A DNA stretch of 64,000 nt. Source: JBJTUH01 sp044346175. GTDB lineage: Bacteria > Cyanobacteriota > Vampirovibrionia > Vampirovibrionales > JAJTHC01. Positions 26,830 through 35,655 of the stretch are shown here, in pieces; the first letter of the stretch is position 1, and the number at the start of each line of letters is the position of its first letter. The stretch spans positions 1-64,000 of the forward strand of contig JBIIZQ010000005.1 in NCBI GenBank assembly GCA_044346175.1, read 5' to 3'. The notes under the pieces are model-generated. The model saw only the letters and a list, made by a program, of their open reading frames with translations, had not been told where the DNA came from and did not search any database. The translations under genes and the position numbers were made by a program.

Positions 26830-27777
26830 ATGCTTGCCTCCCATAGTCGTGAACTTAAAACTGAAGCCCTTGTCCTGAAAGCCTGTGACTGGAAAGAAAC
26901 TGATAGGCTCCTATGGGTGTTGCTTCCTTCCGAAGGGCTGAGTAAAGTCATCGTAAAGCGAGCCAGAAAACACGGGGCTTCCATGGCAGGTGCCGCCCAA
27001 GCCATGGCATGGCATACCCTTCACTTAAAACGCATGGGGAGCCAAACCCTTAGTAATCCCCTACGTTCAGGGAGTGGCACCCAACCCTACTCGCAAATCA
27101 CAGGTACGCTGGGGAGCGAACCTAGCTGGTGGGTACTTGCACAATACGTCCCTCAGCAGATGTTTCCTAAGCTAAAAGCCCATATGCCGAATCATACTTT
27201 GGCGATGTTAGCCTGTGAAATGACGCTTGGTGTTTTAGAAGCAGGGGGCGGTGTTCTTGAAACAACCTCTCAAGAAACCTCACAACCCTACCAAGCCTTA
27301 TGGACGCATGTACTGGCACTGCTTAACGTGTTAGAAACCTCTCCTACCGAAGTGACGCACACCCAAGAAGTGACACCTTGGCACTATGTGGTGCTACTGC
27401 GTTGGTTGAGGAAACTTTTGCATTTGGAAGGTTGGTTAGCTGAGGAGTCGTTGTGCTTACGTTGTGGCATCACGTTGATAGACTATCCACACGCCATTTA
27501 CTGGGATGCGGAAGCCCTCGGAGGGGTTTGTCATGACTGTGCTACCACGCACACCGCATCACAGACGGACACCTCAAGATACTCTCAATCCTCCATGCTT
27601 ACCCTACTAGGCACTGAAGAAGCCCAAGCATGGTGCCATCAGTTTGCCCCTTTTTGGCATATGCCCGCAGAGGTTAGGTTACAGTATGGGGCTTTGTTAC
27701 AACAATGGCAAAACCGACTGCTTGATGCTTGGGAAAGGCAATACGGGCGAAAGCTTCATACCCGTTGCTTACTTTAA
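26830..27777 (+). CDS. recO: DNA repair protein RecO
   Basis: RecO loads RecA onto SSB-coated single-stranded DNA together with RecR. The N-terminal OB-fold starts TEALVLKACDWKETDRLLWVL. A central helical region and a C-terminal zinc-binding motif (CLRCGITL ... GGVCHDC) follow, as in RecO proteins with a CxxC-CxxC site. At 315 residues it is longer than the usual 230-260, because of extra Ser/Thr-rich loops in the middle and at the C-terminus. ATG start 12 bases after the TPR gene. Convergent with nadK. Confidence 0.88.
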   Translation: MLASHSRELKTEALVLKACDWKETDRLLWVLLPSEGLSKVIVKRARKHGASMAGAAQAMAWHTLHLKRMGSQTLSNPLRSGSGTQPYSQITGTLGSEPSWWVLAQYVPQQMFPKLKAHMPNHTLAMLACEMTLGVLEAGGGVLETTSQETSQPYQALWTHVLALLNVLETSPTEVTHTQEVTPWHYVVLLRWLRKLLHLEGWLAEESLCLRCGITLIDYPHAIYWDAEALGGVCHDCATTHTASQTDTSRYSQSSMLTLLGTEEAQAWCHQFAPFWHMPAEVRLQYGALLQQWQNRLLDAWERQYGRKLHTRCLL

Positions 27778-27796
27778 CGCTTTTAAAAAGTCCTTG

Positions 27797-28831
27797 TTAA
27801 GAGTGACTCTCTAAACGAGGGTTACTTGCCCAGCCCAGTTTTTTACGGAGCAGGTCGTAAAATTCAGAAGCCTGACCTGAAAACCGCACTAACGATAAAC
27901 TTGTACTTGCCGTTGTCACATGAATCGCTTCATTGGGTTGAATACTAAAGAGTTCCATACCGTCCATGGTGACAACTAAAGGCGTTTGGTGCCGAGGTTC
28001 ACACACGACGGTCAATACAACACTGGCGGGAATAACAATAGGCTTGGCGGAAAGGGAATGCGGACAAATAGGGGTGAGTACTACCGCTGAAAGTTCAGGG
28101 CTTAATACGGGACCTCCTGCCGCAAGGCTATACGCCGTAGAGCCACTGGGCGTAGAAATAATCAATCCATCCGCATCGTAAGTTGCAAGGGGTTTATTAT
28201 CAAGAAGTACGGATAACCGAGAAAGCTGAGAGGCTGTACCACTTTTAACCACAACATCGTTAATCGCAAAATGATTCCCAAGCTGGAGCATCATACGAGA
28301 CTCTAGCTCGTACTCGCCTCGGCAAAGTCGTCGGATAGCCTCGGGGATACGTTCTTTTTCAATACGAGTTAAAAAGCCTAAATGCCCTGTGTTAATGCCT
28401 ACCATGGGTACTTGTAAATAAGCAAGACGTTGGGCTGCACGTAAAAAAGTACCATCGCCCCCTAGGACAATGATGAGGTCAAAGCGAATGTCTGGTAGAC
28501 CCTCTTGAGACCATGCCACTAACGCAGAGGTGCTATGATGTACGGCTTTGAGAGGCTGGCTGCGGTCAAGGCGCTGATGGGTCACTTGTGTTGACACAAC
28601 CTCAATGCCTTCTCGTGTGAGCAAGTGGGTTACAAGAGAGGCTAAACGAGCTTGTTCGGCTTCATCGGCAATGGTTTGACTCGCTGCCCCCTGATGCGTT
28701 ACAAGTAAGACGTGCTTTATTAAGCCCTGAGGCACCGATAAACCAGACTCAGAACGTATCTCCGAGGTATCCATTGCTTCAAAATCCATCGCACAAACCT
28801 GACAATGCCTTACGCTAACCCAAAGGCACAA
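27797..28831 (-). CDS. nadK: NAD kinase
   Basis: Phosphorylates NAD to NADP in the cytoplasm. Diagnostic motifs: LGGDGTFLRAAQ (GGDG, nucleotide binding), GINTGHLGFLT, NDVVVKSG, and DGLIISTPSGSTAYSLAAGGP. The frame runs 344 residues from 28831, overlapping the panC stop by 17 bases. An internal ATG at 28789 gives 330 residues and is preceded by CAGG, so the precise start is open. Last gene of the epimerase-panC-nadK operon. Length is slightly above the family norm (about 290-305) because of the N-terminal extension. Confidence 0.95.
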   Translation of the reverse strand: MCLWVSVRHCQVCAMDFEAMDTSEIRSESGLSVPQGLIKHVLLVTHQGAASQTIADEAEQARLASLVTHLLTREGIEVVSTQVTHQRLDRSQPLKAVHHSTSALVAWSQEGLPDIRFDLIIVLGGDGTFLRAAQRLAYLQVPMVGINTGHLGFLTRIEKERIPEAIRRLCRGEYELESRMMLQLGNHFAINDVVVKSGTASQLSRLSVLLDNKPLATYDADGLIISTPSGSTAYSLAAGGPVLSPELSAVVLTPICPHSLSAKPIVIPASVVLTVVCEPRHQTPLVVTMDGMELFSIQPNEAIHVTTASTSLSLVRFSGQASEFYDLLRKKLGWASNPRLESHS

Positions 28832-29822
28832 GAAGATGATTATCCAATAAACGTACTCTGGGGACTTCTTCAGAAGACCGTTTGATTTGAGAAACGCCCG
28901 CTAGCAGTAACGTAGCCTTCTCTTGCTGATACGCCTGCCAACATGCGTCTAGTGTATCTAAGGTCGTCCAAGTATGCCACTGTTTTACTAAAAGATACTC
29001 CTTATGGCTCCAAGGTGCAACGTCTTGAGGGGCTTCCTGATGACAACGTTTCCAGTGGGCATCCATCCACGCTTCAAGTGAAAGTGTCTCTTGAGGAGGT
29101 GTATCGGACTGACAGACACGTAAAAGAGATTCCCGTATGACCTGCAATGTGCAGGCAAACAATTCACCAGCTTGATACATCGCTTCTGTTTCGAGGTAGC
29201 GGTTTCTGGAGCTTTTCGCAAGCCCTTGGGGTATTGAGCATGCTTGTGCGAAAGAAGAGCATGGCTCTCGTACAATCGGGTGTGAAACAATCTCAACGGA
29301 AAGCATCAACTCGGCAACCATATGTTGGATGACTCGGAGCTGTTGGGCATCTTTTTGTCCAAAAACGGCCACATGCGGTTTTACACACTGCATGAGCTTA
29401 AACACCACCGTGGCAACCCCTGTAAAGTGTCCTGGTCGGGTTTTTCCGCACATATCATCGGTCAACCAATGAGGCGGCGTAATCACAGTGCGTTCGGTAT
29501 GGTCTGCCTGTGCGAATGTATCAGGATACAGCGTTGTGACAGAAGGTGTCCACACGGCATCAACCCCCACACGTTCACACAAGGTAAGGTCTTCAGTAAG
29601 CGTCCGAGGATACTTTGAAAAATCTTCATTCACACCAAACTGAAGCGGGTTGACAAAGATACTTACGACGACTTTTTGTCCTTTCAGTTTAGCAAGCTTC
29701 ATCAGTTGAAGATGCCCTTCGTGTAAGGCACCCATGGTGGGTACCAGTACGACACGTTGGCTGAGGTCTTCTTGTTCGTTTCGCCAAGTTTGAAGGGATT
29801 CCAAAGTCGTGAGATGTTGCAT
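28815..29822 (-). CDS. panC: Pantothenate synthetase
   Basis: Joins pantoate and beta-alanine with ATP to make pantothenate (coenzyme A precursor). VPTMGALHEGHLQL carries the HxGH-type signature; VSIFVNPLQFG and RPGHFTGVATVV are typical. The late motif reads GLAKSSRNRYL, but it is preceded by an insert of about 12 residues (CSSFAQACSIPQ) where a single Asp normally precedes GLA. Start ATG 29822 overlaps the upstream stop codon (TGATG), so translation is coupled. 335 residues versus the usual 280, owing to this insert and loops in the C-terminal half. Confidence 0.93.
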   Translation of the reverse strand: MQHLTTLESLQTWRNEQEDLSQRVVLVPTMGALHEGHLQLMKLAKLKGQKVVVSIFVNPLQFGVNEDFSKYPRTLTEDLTLCERVGVDAVWTPSVTTLYPDTFAQADHTERTVITPPHWLTDDMCGKTRPGHFTGVATVVFKLMQCVKPHVAVFGQKDAQQLRVIQHMVAELMLSVEIVSHPIVREPCSSFAQACSIPQGLAKSSRNRYLETEAMYQAGELFACTLQVIRESLLRVCQSDTPPQETLSLEAWMDAHWKRCHQEAPQDVAPWSHKEYLLVKQWHTWTTLDTLDACWQAYQQEKATLLLAGVSQIKRSSEEVPRVRLLDNHLLVPLG

Positions 29823-30889
29823 CAGGTAGGGTCTCCTTGAGGGGCTGAAACCTCTGAAGGGAGTCCTAAAAGCATTTTTACGCCCATGGTCAAGGTATAA
29901 CGGGCTTGCCAATCAGGGAGGGGGGTAACGGCATGCTGGGGCGGGGTGAACATCTCTCGGGTACGGTAGGGGTATGCTCCCCACTGTGGTTGAAGTGCCG
30001 TTTCAGGAGGCAAATGGGCGTTAAAACAAGCCACTACTTCTTGGAGCGTTACAGTATTCGGGGACGGTAAAGCGTACTGTGCCGAGAGGGTGGTCATATT
30101 GGGAAGTGTTTTAGTCACGGCATGCGTGAGTGCGTCGCAGAGGTCGGTCTCGTAAAGAAAATGGAAGGACTGGCGTATGCCATCAGTCAATTGGATGGGT
30201 TGTCTTTCAGTGAGAGGCGTTAATGCCGCTTGACGCAGTATCGGTAATACCTTACGACGTGTGTCACTTACGCCATAGGTGTCGTAAAGTTTCAGGGTTA
30301 AAGTTGGTAGGGTGTATACCTCGGTATAGTATTGTAGTAGGGCTTCAAAAGCCTGTTTGGTAGCGGCGTAAAGATTCACAGGTGCATAAGGGGCATCTTC
30401 AAAATGTTGCCATACTGTTCCCATGTTGAGTACCCACCCAAACCTATCTGTTGTGGTATGTGCTTGCTGATGGGTACGTTGCTGATGTACATAACGTCCC
30501 CAAGCCTCTAAGCACACGGTACCAAACAGGATATTGCTTTCTATCAGGGTTGCCAACTGATGAGGTTGATGTTCGCCTAAAAAGCAAGTGGCAAGATGTA
30601 GGAATCCTTCAGGGCGATATTGATTGAGGTTCTCAAGTAAAATTTCAAACCACATGGCATTATCCACAGGTAAGGATACTAAAGTAGCACCCTGTGTTTG
30701 AAGGGCTTGTGCTTGACTAGTACTTACATCACGCACCACACATACCACATGCCACCCTAAATTTAACCAGTGTGGTACCACACACTGCCCCACAAACCCC
30801 GTTGCTCCCGTGACCCACACCGTGGGTTTGGGATGAGGTGTATTGAGGGCTTTTTCTGAAGAAGGGTTTGTCAGCTTAGAGAACATCAT
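29822..30889 (-). CDS. NAD-dependent epimerase/dehydratase family protein
   Basis: 355-residue extended short-chain dehydrogenase. The Rossmann motif GATGFVG is at about residues 27-33. The catalytic Tyr-Lys pair is in NLYAATKQ (YxxxK), preceded by the likely Ser/Thr region NMGTVW. It probably modifies a nucleotide sugar, but the substrate is not apparent. It starts with tandem ATGATG. First gene of the operon with panC and nadK; its stop overlaps the panC start. Confidence 0.85.
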   Translation of the reverse strand: MMFSKLTNPSSEKALNTPHPKPTVWVTGATGFVGQCVVPHWLNLGWHVVCVVRDVSTSQAQALQTQGATLVSLPVDNAMWFEILLENLNQYRPEGFLHLATCFLGEHQPHQLATLIESNILFGTVCLEAWGRYVHQQRTHQQAHTTTDRFGWVLNMGTVWQHFEDAPYAPVNLYAATKQAFEALLQYYTEVYTLPTLTLKLYDTYGVSDTRRKVLPILRQAALTPLTERQPIQLTDGIRQSFHFLYETDLCDALTHAVTKTLPNMTTLSAQYALPSPNTVTLQEVVACFNAHLPPETALQPQWGAYPYRTREMFTPPQHAVTPLPDWQARYTLTMGVKMLLGLPSEVSAPQGDPT

Positions 30890-31302
30890 AAGTGTAAGGC
30901 ATGATTAAGGAGAGAGTGAGGTTTGGGTAGAGGGCTTAGGTGTTGAGCCATGTTACAGGAAAGGTTGCAGGCGATGTGACAGGCAATGACATGGGCAGAG
31001 GGTTTAGGCTAATGGAGGTTAAAGCCTTCCTCCATAGTGTACCCTAAAGCCCTTAGAGAATATAGTGCTATCTGGATGGAAAGCCCGTATAGCGTATCTT
31101 ATTCTACCGATATTTTTAGTAGGAGGCGATTTGTAATCATCCCGTTTTTTAAGTATCCCCATGGGTTAGGGGTGACAGACACTTACGCTTTGTATATAAA
31201 ACAAACAGTTACTAGGGTGGATGAATCTTTTTATGGTATTTTTGTAAAAATATTGTAATAAGTATAAATCTTACGCTCCCAAAAATGCGACCTATTTGAC
31301 AC
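30890..31302. other. Divergent intergenic region
   Basis: 413 bases with no supported gene. It has a hairpin ATGGAGG/CCTCCAT at 31012-31035 and AT-rich sequence before the next gene. A 73-codon frame at 31037-31258 has no start context or recognisable content and is not called. Confidence 0.35.
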
Positions 31303-33285
31303 ATGTCCTACGGTTTTTTCTCATTGTTACTTAAAATAGTATTCGTGGCTTTGTTAGTAATCCCCTTGGTGGGCATCATCGCAATGATGCTTGTTTGTAT
31401 AGAATTACTCGTTTTAGGGTATCTAACAGTTACACTGATTAGAATATGCTCTTGGATTAAGCGCGCAGGGGGAAAACTGGTTTCCGACATTTGGTCACTT
31501 TGGGTAGATATTCATCCTTTCAAGAAAGAATTTTGGAATGGGCATTCCTTTAGCTTGCTATTCCATACATGCCATGATGTCCTGATGAAAAACTGGCTTT
31601 CGGATAACGCCCTAGTAGACATACTGGAAATGTTGGCTGACCGTTTTGCCTCTTTCTTTATGCGTATTATGACTATCGTATGGGATATGCTGAAAGTTGG
31701 TTTACTCGTACTGATGCCTTCTATCATTCTAGTTCTTACAGTGCCAAGCTTTAGAAACAAACCCCAGATAGAGTCGGTTCTTCAAGCGTGTAGCAATAAC
31801 GCTCTAATACAGGATTTGTTTTACAAAGCCAAAAAAAACGAAAACGATTCTTCCAAATCCCAAATTGATTTCCAGAAGCTTGCCGAATTTATTAGAAACA
31901 AACCCCAGATAGAGTCGGTTCTTCAAGCGTGTAGCAATAACGCTCTAATACAGGATTTGTTTTACGAAGACAAAAAAAACGAAAACGATTCTTCCAAATC
32001 CCAAATTGATTTCCAGAAGCTTGCCGAATTTATTGGAAAACTTACCGTTCTTTTTGCAGCCTTAACCTTGATATTTAACTACTACAAGCACCGTAATGAT
32101 GAAGCCAAAAACCTTATTAAAGACTGGCTTCATACCTCTGAAGGAAAGCTCATTTGTGATGTGCTTGAAAATGAACTTTCAGTGATTGAACACCCTTTTC
32201 ATAAACAAGACAAAGATAAAACTGACTTCTTAGTAGATTGGAGCTATACAGGGCCTGCAACACTCATTATTCAAAGTAAAACCGATCCAAAGTTTAAGGA
32301 TTTATCTTTAACGTTTGCACAGTGGTGGCTAAATGCTTACAACCTGATTGAAAAAGATGACTCCAAAGACCGCTCCTATGCTGATGTTTTAAGCAAAGCC
32401 ATAAGACCATTTAGCCTATGTCTGACACAAAACGAAGCATGCAAGGAACGCAAGGAATGCCAAGAATGCAAAAGCATCACAACATTAAAAGACTTACTAG
32501 AGGTTTGTAAAACCATTGCGGAACAAAAGGGAAACGGCATTTTTATACGTACGATGCAGGGCTATCCCGAACTATTAAAAGGTTTAGAACATGAGGTAAG
32601 GGAGCAACATTTCTTTAACGACATTCTTTCGCCAGACCTTTTAAATAAAACGCCTGAGCAATTGCTGGTGTCTCCTACGACCCTTATCACCTATACTTAT
32701 TACTTCTTATCAAGACGATATCTATCAGTTATCAATGCTTTTTACAATGCTATTGCGGATAAAAAAGTAAACTTGAGTTATGCAGAAAAGCAACTCATTT
32801 TCGCTTTTGATACCTTTTTTCAAAGCTTACGTAAGGTGGCACTGAGCATCAAACAACGCAACGTGACGTATGACGATGTAGAACCCACCGTATGGTATTG
32901 GCTTGACCGTATTGAGTATCTCATTGTAGAAGGTAGACTTAAAGACCCTAAATACGAATACTACTCTTTCGTTGCCCATTATATTATAAGAGACTACCCT
33001 GAGATTTTTGAACTCCTTGCACGTCGACATCTTGATTGGCAAATCAGCTGGCGTAAGCCTCGGTATCGAACCTTAAAGCAACAAAAACATCGTGAAGCTT
33101 ACAATGCTGTGATTAAAAAGATGATTTCAGACAATGAAAAAGCAATGAAAAAAGCTACAGAAACCCCCTACGAACCTTTAAAATTCTATGAAGACCTCGC
33201 CATTGAGCTTTCTGAACTCAAACGAATCCAACTCCTCAAAAAGAGTCTTTACGTGAGGATGAAATGCGAAAGCTTAAAGGAGTAG
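31303..33285 (+). CDS. Unrecognised membrane protein with internal 47-residue duplication
   Basis: 660 residues. Membrane segments lie at about 5-47 (two close helices) and 125-150, with another likely near 245-260. Between them a 47-residue unit beginning RNKPQIESVLQACSNN is repeated twice in tandem (residues 151-197 and 198-244), differing at only two residues. The C-terminal 400 residues are soluble and charged, with a Cys cluster (CKERKECQECKS) near 380 and a basic C-terminus. The DNA looks more AT-rich than its neighbours, hinting at horizontal acquisition. No known family recognised; there are no immediate partner genes. Confidence 0.75.
   Translation: MSYGFFSLLLKIVFVALLVIPLVGIIAMMLVCIELLVLGYLTVTLIRICSWIKRAGGKLVSDIWSLWVDIHPFKKEFWNGHSFSLLFHTCHDVLMKNWLSDNALVDILEMLADRFASFFMRIMTIVWDMLKVGLLVLMPSIILVLTVPSFRNKPQIESVLQACSNNALIQDLFYKAKKNENDSSKSQIDFQKLAEFIRNKPQIESVLQACSNNALIQDLFYEDKKNENDSSKSQIDFQKLAEFIGKLTVLFAALTLIFNYYKHRNDEAKNLIKDWLHTSEGKLICDVLENELSVIEHPFHKQDKDKTDFLVDWSYTGPATLIIQSKTDPKFKDLSLTFAQWWLNAYNLIEKDDSKDRSYADVLSKAIRPFSLCLTQNEACKERKECQECKSITTLKDLLEVCKTIAEQKGNGIFIRTMQGYPELLKGLEHEVREQHFFNDILSPDLLNKTPEQLLVSPTTLITYTYYFLSRRYLSVINAFYNAIADKKVNLSYAEKQLIFAFDTFFQSLRKVALSIKQRNVTYDDVEPTVWYWLDRIEYLIVEGRLKDPKYEYYSFVAHYIIRDYPEIFELLARRHLDWQISWRKPRYRTLKQQKHREAYNAVIKKMISDNEKAMKKATETPYEPLKFYEDLAIELSELKRIQLLKKSLYVRMKCESLKE
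31753..32034 (+). repeat. 141-base in-frame tandem duplication
   Basis: Copies at 31753-31893 and 31894-32034 differ at only two positions (AAAGCC versus GAAGAC, late in the first half of the unit). Such identity indicates a very recent duplication, and the unit is a multiple of three so the frame is kept. Confidence 0.95.
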
Positions 33286-33420
33286 GATAGTCGAGGGGCT
33301 TGCGTCTGTGGTAGCATAGGGCGTAAGTGTTCCGTCATGCGTTATAACTTAAGGCATGAACCCCAAAATGTTTCACCTGCTGTGTAGCCCCTACCATAGT
33401 TTTTAAAGTGTCGACCCCCT
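33286..33420 (+). promoter_or_regulatory. Possible structured leader before the KimA-like gene
   Basis: GGGGCT (about 33295) can pair with AGCCCC (about 33388), and CATGC/GCATG forms an inner hairpin. I looked for a ydaO-type c-di-AMP riboswitch, which often precedes such permeases, and did not find its conserved sequence. The pairing may be chance. Confidence 0.2.
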
Positions 33421-35295
33421 ATGATGATGACTCTGTCTCTTTCTTCGATTAAGCGATTCTTGATTGGTGAACCCCTCCGTACCAAGTTTGCCAAACATCA
33501 AAAAGTCAATGTCCCCATGGGGCTGGCCATTTTTGCTGCCGATGCACTGTCATCCTCGGCATACGCTACGGATGAAGTTCTCATTGCCTTAAACGTGATG
33601 TTGCCTGGCGTGGCTGCTTCAGCCGTGATTCAGCAACTTGCCATGCCTGTGGCGGTTGCGATTGTATGGCTTATTTTATTAGTCGTTATTTCGTATCAGC
33701 AGGTCATTCGTGCGTACCCTTCAGGTGGGGGGTCTTATATTGTTTCAAGAAGCAATTTAGGCGAAGGACTGAGCCTGGTAGCGGGTTCTGCACTACTCAT
33801 TGATTATGTTCTGACCGTATCGGTGAGTATTTGTGCTGGTGTTGGTGCGATGGTCTCTGCGGGATGGATACCCCATGAACTCCAAGTCCCTGTTGCGGTT
33901 GGGGCGGATGTTCTCATTTTAGGGATGAACCTCCGAGGGCTTAAAGAATCTGCTTCTGTGTTTTTGCTACCCTCTTTTTTGTTTATCGGTGCCATGGCGT
34001 TCCTGCTCATTTCTGCACTGTATCAAATGTTCACAGGCTCTTTGCATATTTTGCATCCTGAACCCGTTGCCCAACAAGTGGCAGGGTCGGGGCTTGGATT
34101 GTTCCTCGCTTGTAAGCTGTTTTTTAATGGCTTCTCACACGGTTGTGCAGGCTTAACAGGGATTGAGGCTGTTTCAAATGGTGTGAATGCCTTCAAAGAA
34201 CCCGCCTCTAAAAACGCTAACGTAACGATGATGTGGATGGGTACCATTCTGGCGGCTATCTTTATTGGCATGACGTATTTTGCAGTCAAAATTGGCGTAG
34301 TACCTATAGAAGGTAAAAACGTGGTTTCCCAGTTGGCAACCGCTGTGTTTGTAGGACAGCCCATCTTGTTCAACATTGTGATGTTTGCAGTCATGCTGAT
34401 TCTGATTCTAGCGGCTAACACTGCGTACTCTGACTTCCCAAGGGTGTCTTCATTCTTGGCAGACGATGGCTTTTTACCGCGCCAACTCATGAGTATCGGC
34501 GACCGCCTAGTGTTTAGTAATGGGATTATTATGCTGGGCATCATTTCGATGCTCCTCATTATTTTCTTCAAAGGCGACACCCATGCCTTGATACCCCTTT
34601 ACTCGGTGGGTGTATTTATTTGTTTTACCCTCACACAATTGGGCTTAGTGCGGCACCACCTGCGGGAAAGAGAAAAAGGATGGCAGCTGGGGATGTTAAT
34701 CAATGGCATGGGGGCTGTGATTACAGGGATGGTGCTTGTTGTGTTGGCGGTTGAAAAGTTCCTTGAGGGTGCTTGGCTTGTATTTATCGCCATACCGTTG
34801 CTTATTTATATGTTTAAGTGTATTAAAAATCATTACAAATCAGTGGGGAGACAGCTTGCACTCCCTGAGGCAACCCATTGTCCTGTGAAGGTTGAACACA
34901 CCGTCTTGGTGCTAGTGGCTTCTTTGAACCGTGGAACGATTGCCGCCTTGGAATATGCAAAGTCTATCAGTGAAAGAGTTGAAGCGGTTCACGTTGAGCT
35001 TAAACCTGAAGCCACACAACGTTTACGCCATATCTGGGATGATTGGGGATGCGGACTCCCTTTAACCATTCTTAAATCGCCTTACCGTACTCTGGTGAAT
35101 CCTTTGATGGATTATATCGATGAGGTAGAAGGACGATATGACCATGACCTTGTAACGATTGTGATTCCTGAGTTTGTCACCAAAAAAATGTGGCATAACA
35201 TTCTTCATAACCAGACCGCTTTTTACTTGAAGGCTATCCTATCCCGTAAAAAAGGGAAAGTGGTTACGACCGTAAGGTATCATCTTGAAGAGTAA
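33421..35295 (+). CDS. kimA: APC-superfamily permease, KimA (YdaO)-like potassium importer
   Basis: 624 residues. The N-terminal SIKRFLIGEPLRT, ADALSSSAYATDEVLI, AYPSGGGSYIVSRSNLGEG and LLIDYVLTVSVSICAG segments strongly resemble Bacillus KimA, a high-affinity K+ importer of the APC superfamily. About twelve membrane helices are followed by a roughly 150-residue cytoplasmic domain (after about 480), as in KimA. In Bacillus the protein is inhibited by c-di-AMP. The c-di-AMP synthase gene lies 1.4 kb downstream here, supporting the K+ assignment over an amino-acid one. It starts with three ATG codons and no Shine-Dalgarno. Confidence 0.8.
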   Translation: MMMTLSLSSIKRFLIGEPLRTKFAKHQKVNVPMGLAIFAADALSSSAYATDEVLIALNVMLPGVAASAVIQQLAMPVAVAIVWLILLVVISYQQVIRAYPSGGGSYIVSRSNLGEGLSLVAGSALLIDYVLTVSVSICAGVGAMVSAGWIPHELQVPVAVGADVLILGMNLRGLKESASVFLLPSFLFIGAMAFLLISALYQMFTGSLHILHPEPVAQQVAGSGLGLFLACKLFFNGFSHGCAGLTGIEAVSNGVNAFKEPASKNANVTMMWMGTILAAIFIGMTYFAVKIGVVPIEGKNVVSQLATAVFVGQPILFNIVMFAVMLILILAANTAYSDFPRVSSFLADDGFLPRQLMSIGDRLVFSNGIIMLGIISMLLIIFFKGDTHALIPLYSVGVFICFTLTQLGLVRHHLREREKGWQLGMLINGMGAVITGMVLVVLAVEKFLEGAWLVFIAIPLLIYMFKCIKNHYKSVGRQLALPEATHCPVKVEHTVLVLVASLNRGTIAALEYAKSISERVEAVHVELKPEATQRLRHIWDDWGCGLPLTILKSPYRTLVNPLMDYIDEVEGRYDHDLVTIVIPEFVTKKMWHNILHNQTAFYLKAILSRKKGKVVTTVRYHLEE

Positions 35296-35332
35296 GTCTT
35301 CTGAAAGTCAGTGCCATTTTTTATCTCATACG

Positions 35333-35399
35333 GTCATACCGACGAAAGTCGGTATCCAGCTCCTTATGCCTCTTGGATTCCGACCTGCGTCGGAATGAC
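35333..35399. repeat. REP-like palindromes in inverted pair (REPIN-like)
   Basis: Two 25-base palindromes face each other: 35333-35357 (minus orientation) and 35375-35399 (plus), separated by 17 bases. The first is an exact reverse-complement copy of 62876-62900. The second is a GGATTCC variant like 62785-62809. Confidence 0.85.
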
Positions 35400-35512
35400 G
35401 ACTTAGGTTGTAGTGAATATCTCCTACTTTAAGGCATGTACCCTATTGGAGCATTGCTTTCAAAAAGTCTCATCAAAAATTAAGCATCCAAGTAGTATCT
35501 ATTGTTTGGACA

Positions 35513-35523
35513 TATGGTATAAT
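35513..35523 (+). promoter_or_regulatory. Extended -10 promoter
   Basis: TATGGTATAAT is a perfect extended -10 element (TRTGnTATAAT). No good -35 is seen, as expected for this class. It would start transcription near 35530, about 125 bases before the GTG at 35656. Confidence 0.55.
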
Positions 35524-35655
35524 ACATGAAGATGTTCAAATGATTTAATCGTTTTAAAGTGTGTTTTGTTAAAAACGTCTTCCCTAAACTATCTTCTTGA
35601 CTACCTTCATAAAAGTCCTTAAGAAGATACATACTCAACAGACCTTTTAAACCTC

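Larger units (their letters stand above)
35296..35655. other. Intergenic region with REP pair and promoter
   Basis: 360 bases with no gene. It contains the inverted REP-like pair at 35333-35399 and an extended -10 promoter at 35513-35523. Confidence 0.6.

Noticed and set aside
31037..31258. 73-codon frame upstream of the 660-residue protein gene
   Set aside because: No ribosome-binding site, no recognisable content and composition unlike neighbouring proteins; likely chance.
33286..33420. ydaO-type c-di-AMP riboswitch upstream of the KimA-like gene
   Set aside because: The conserved core of the class was not seen, and the leader is only about 135 bases. The local GGGGCT/AGCCCC pairing is too simple to support a class call.
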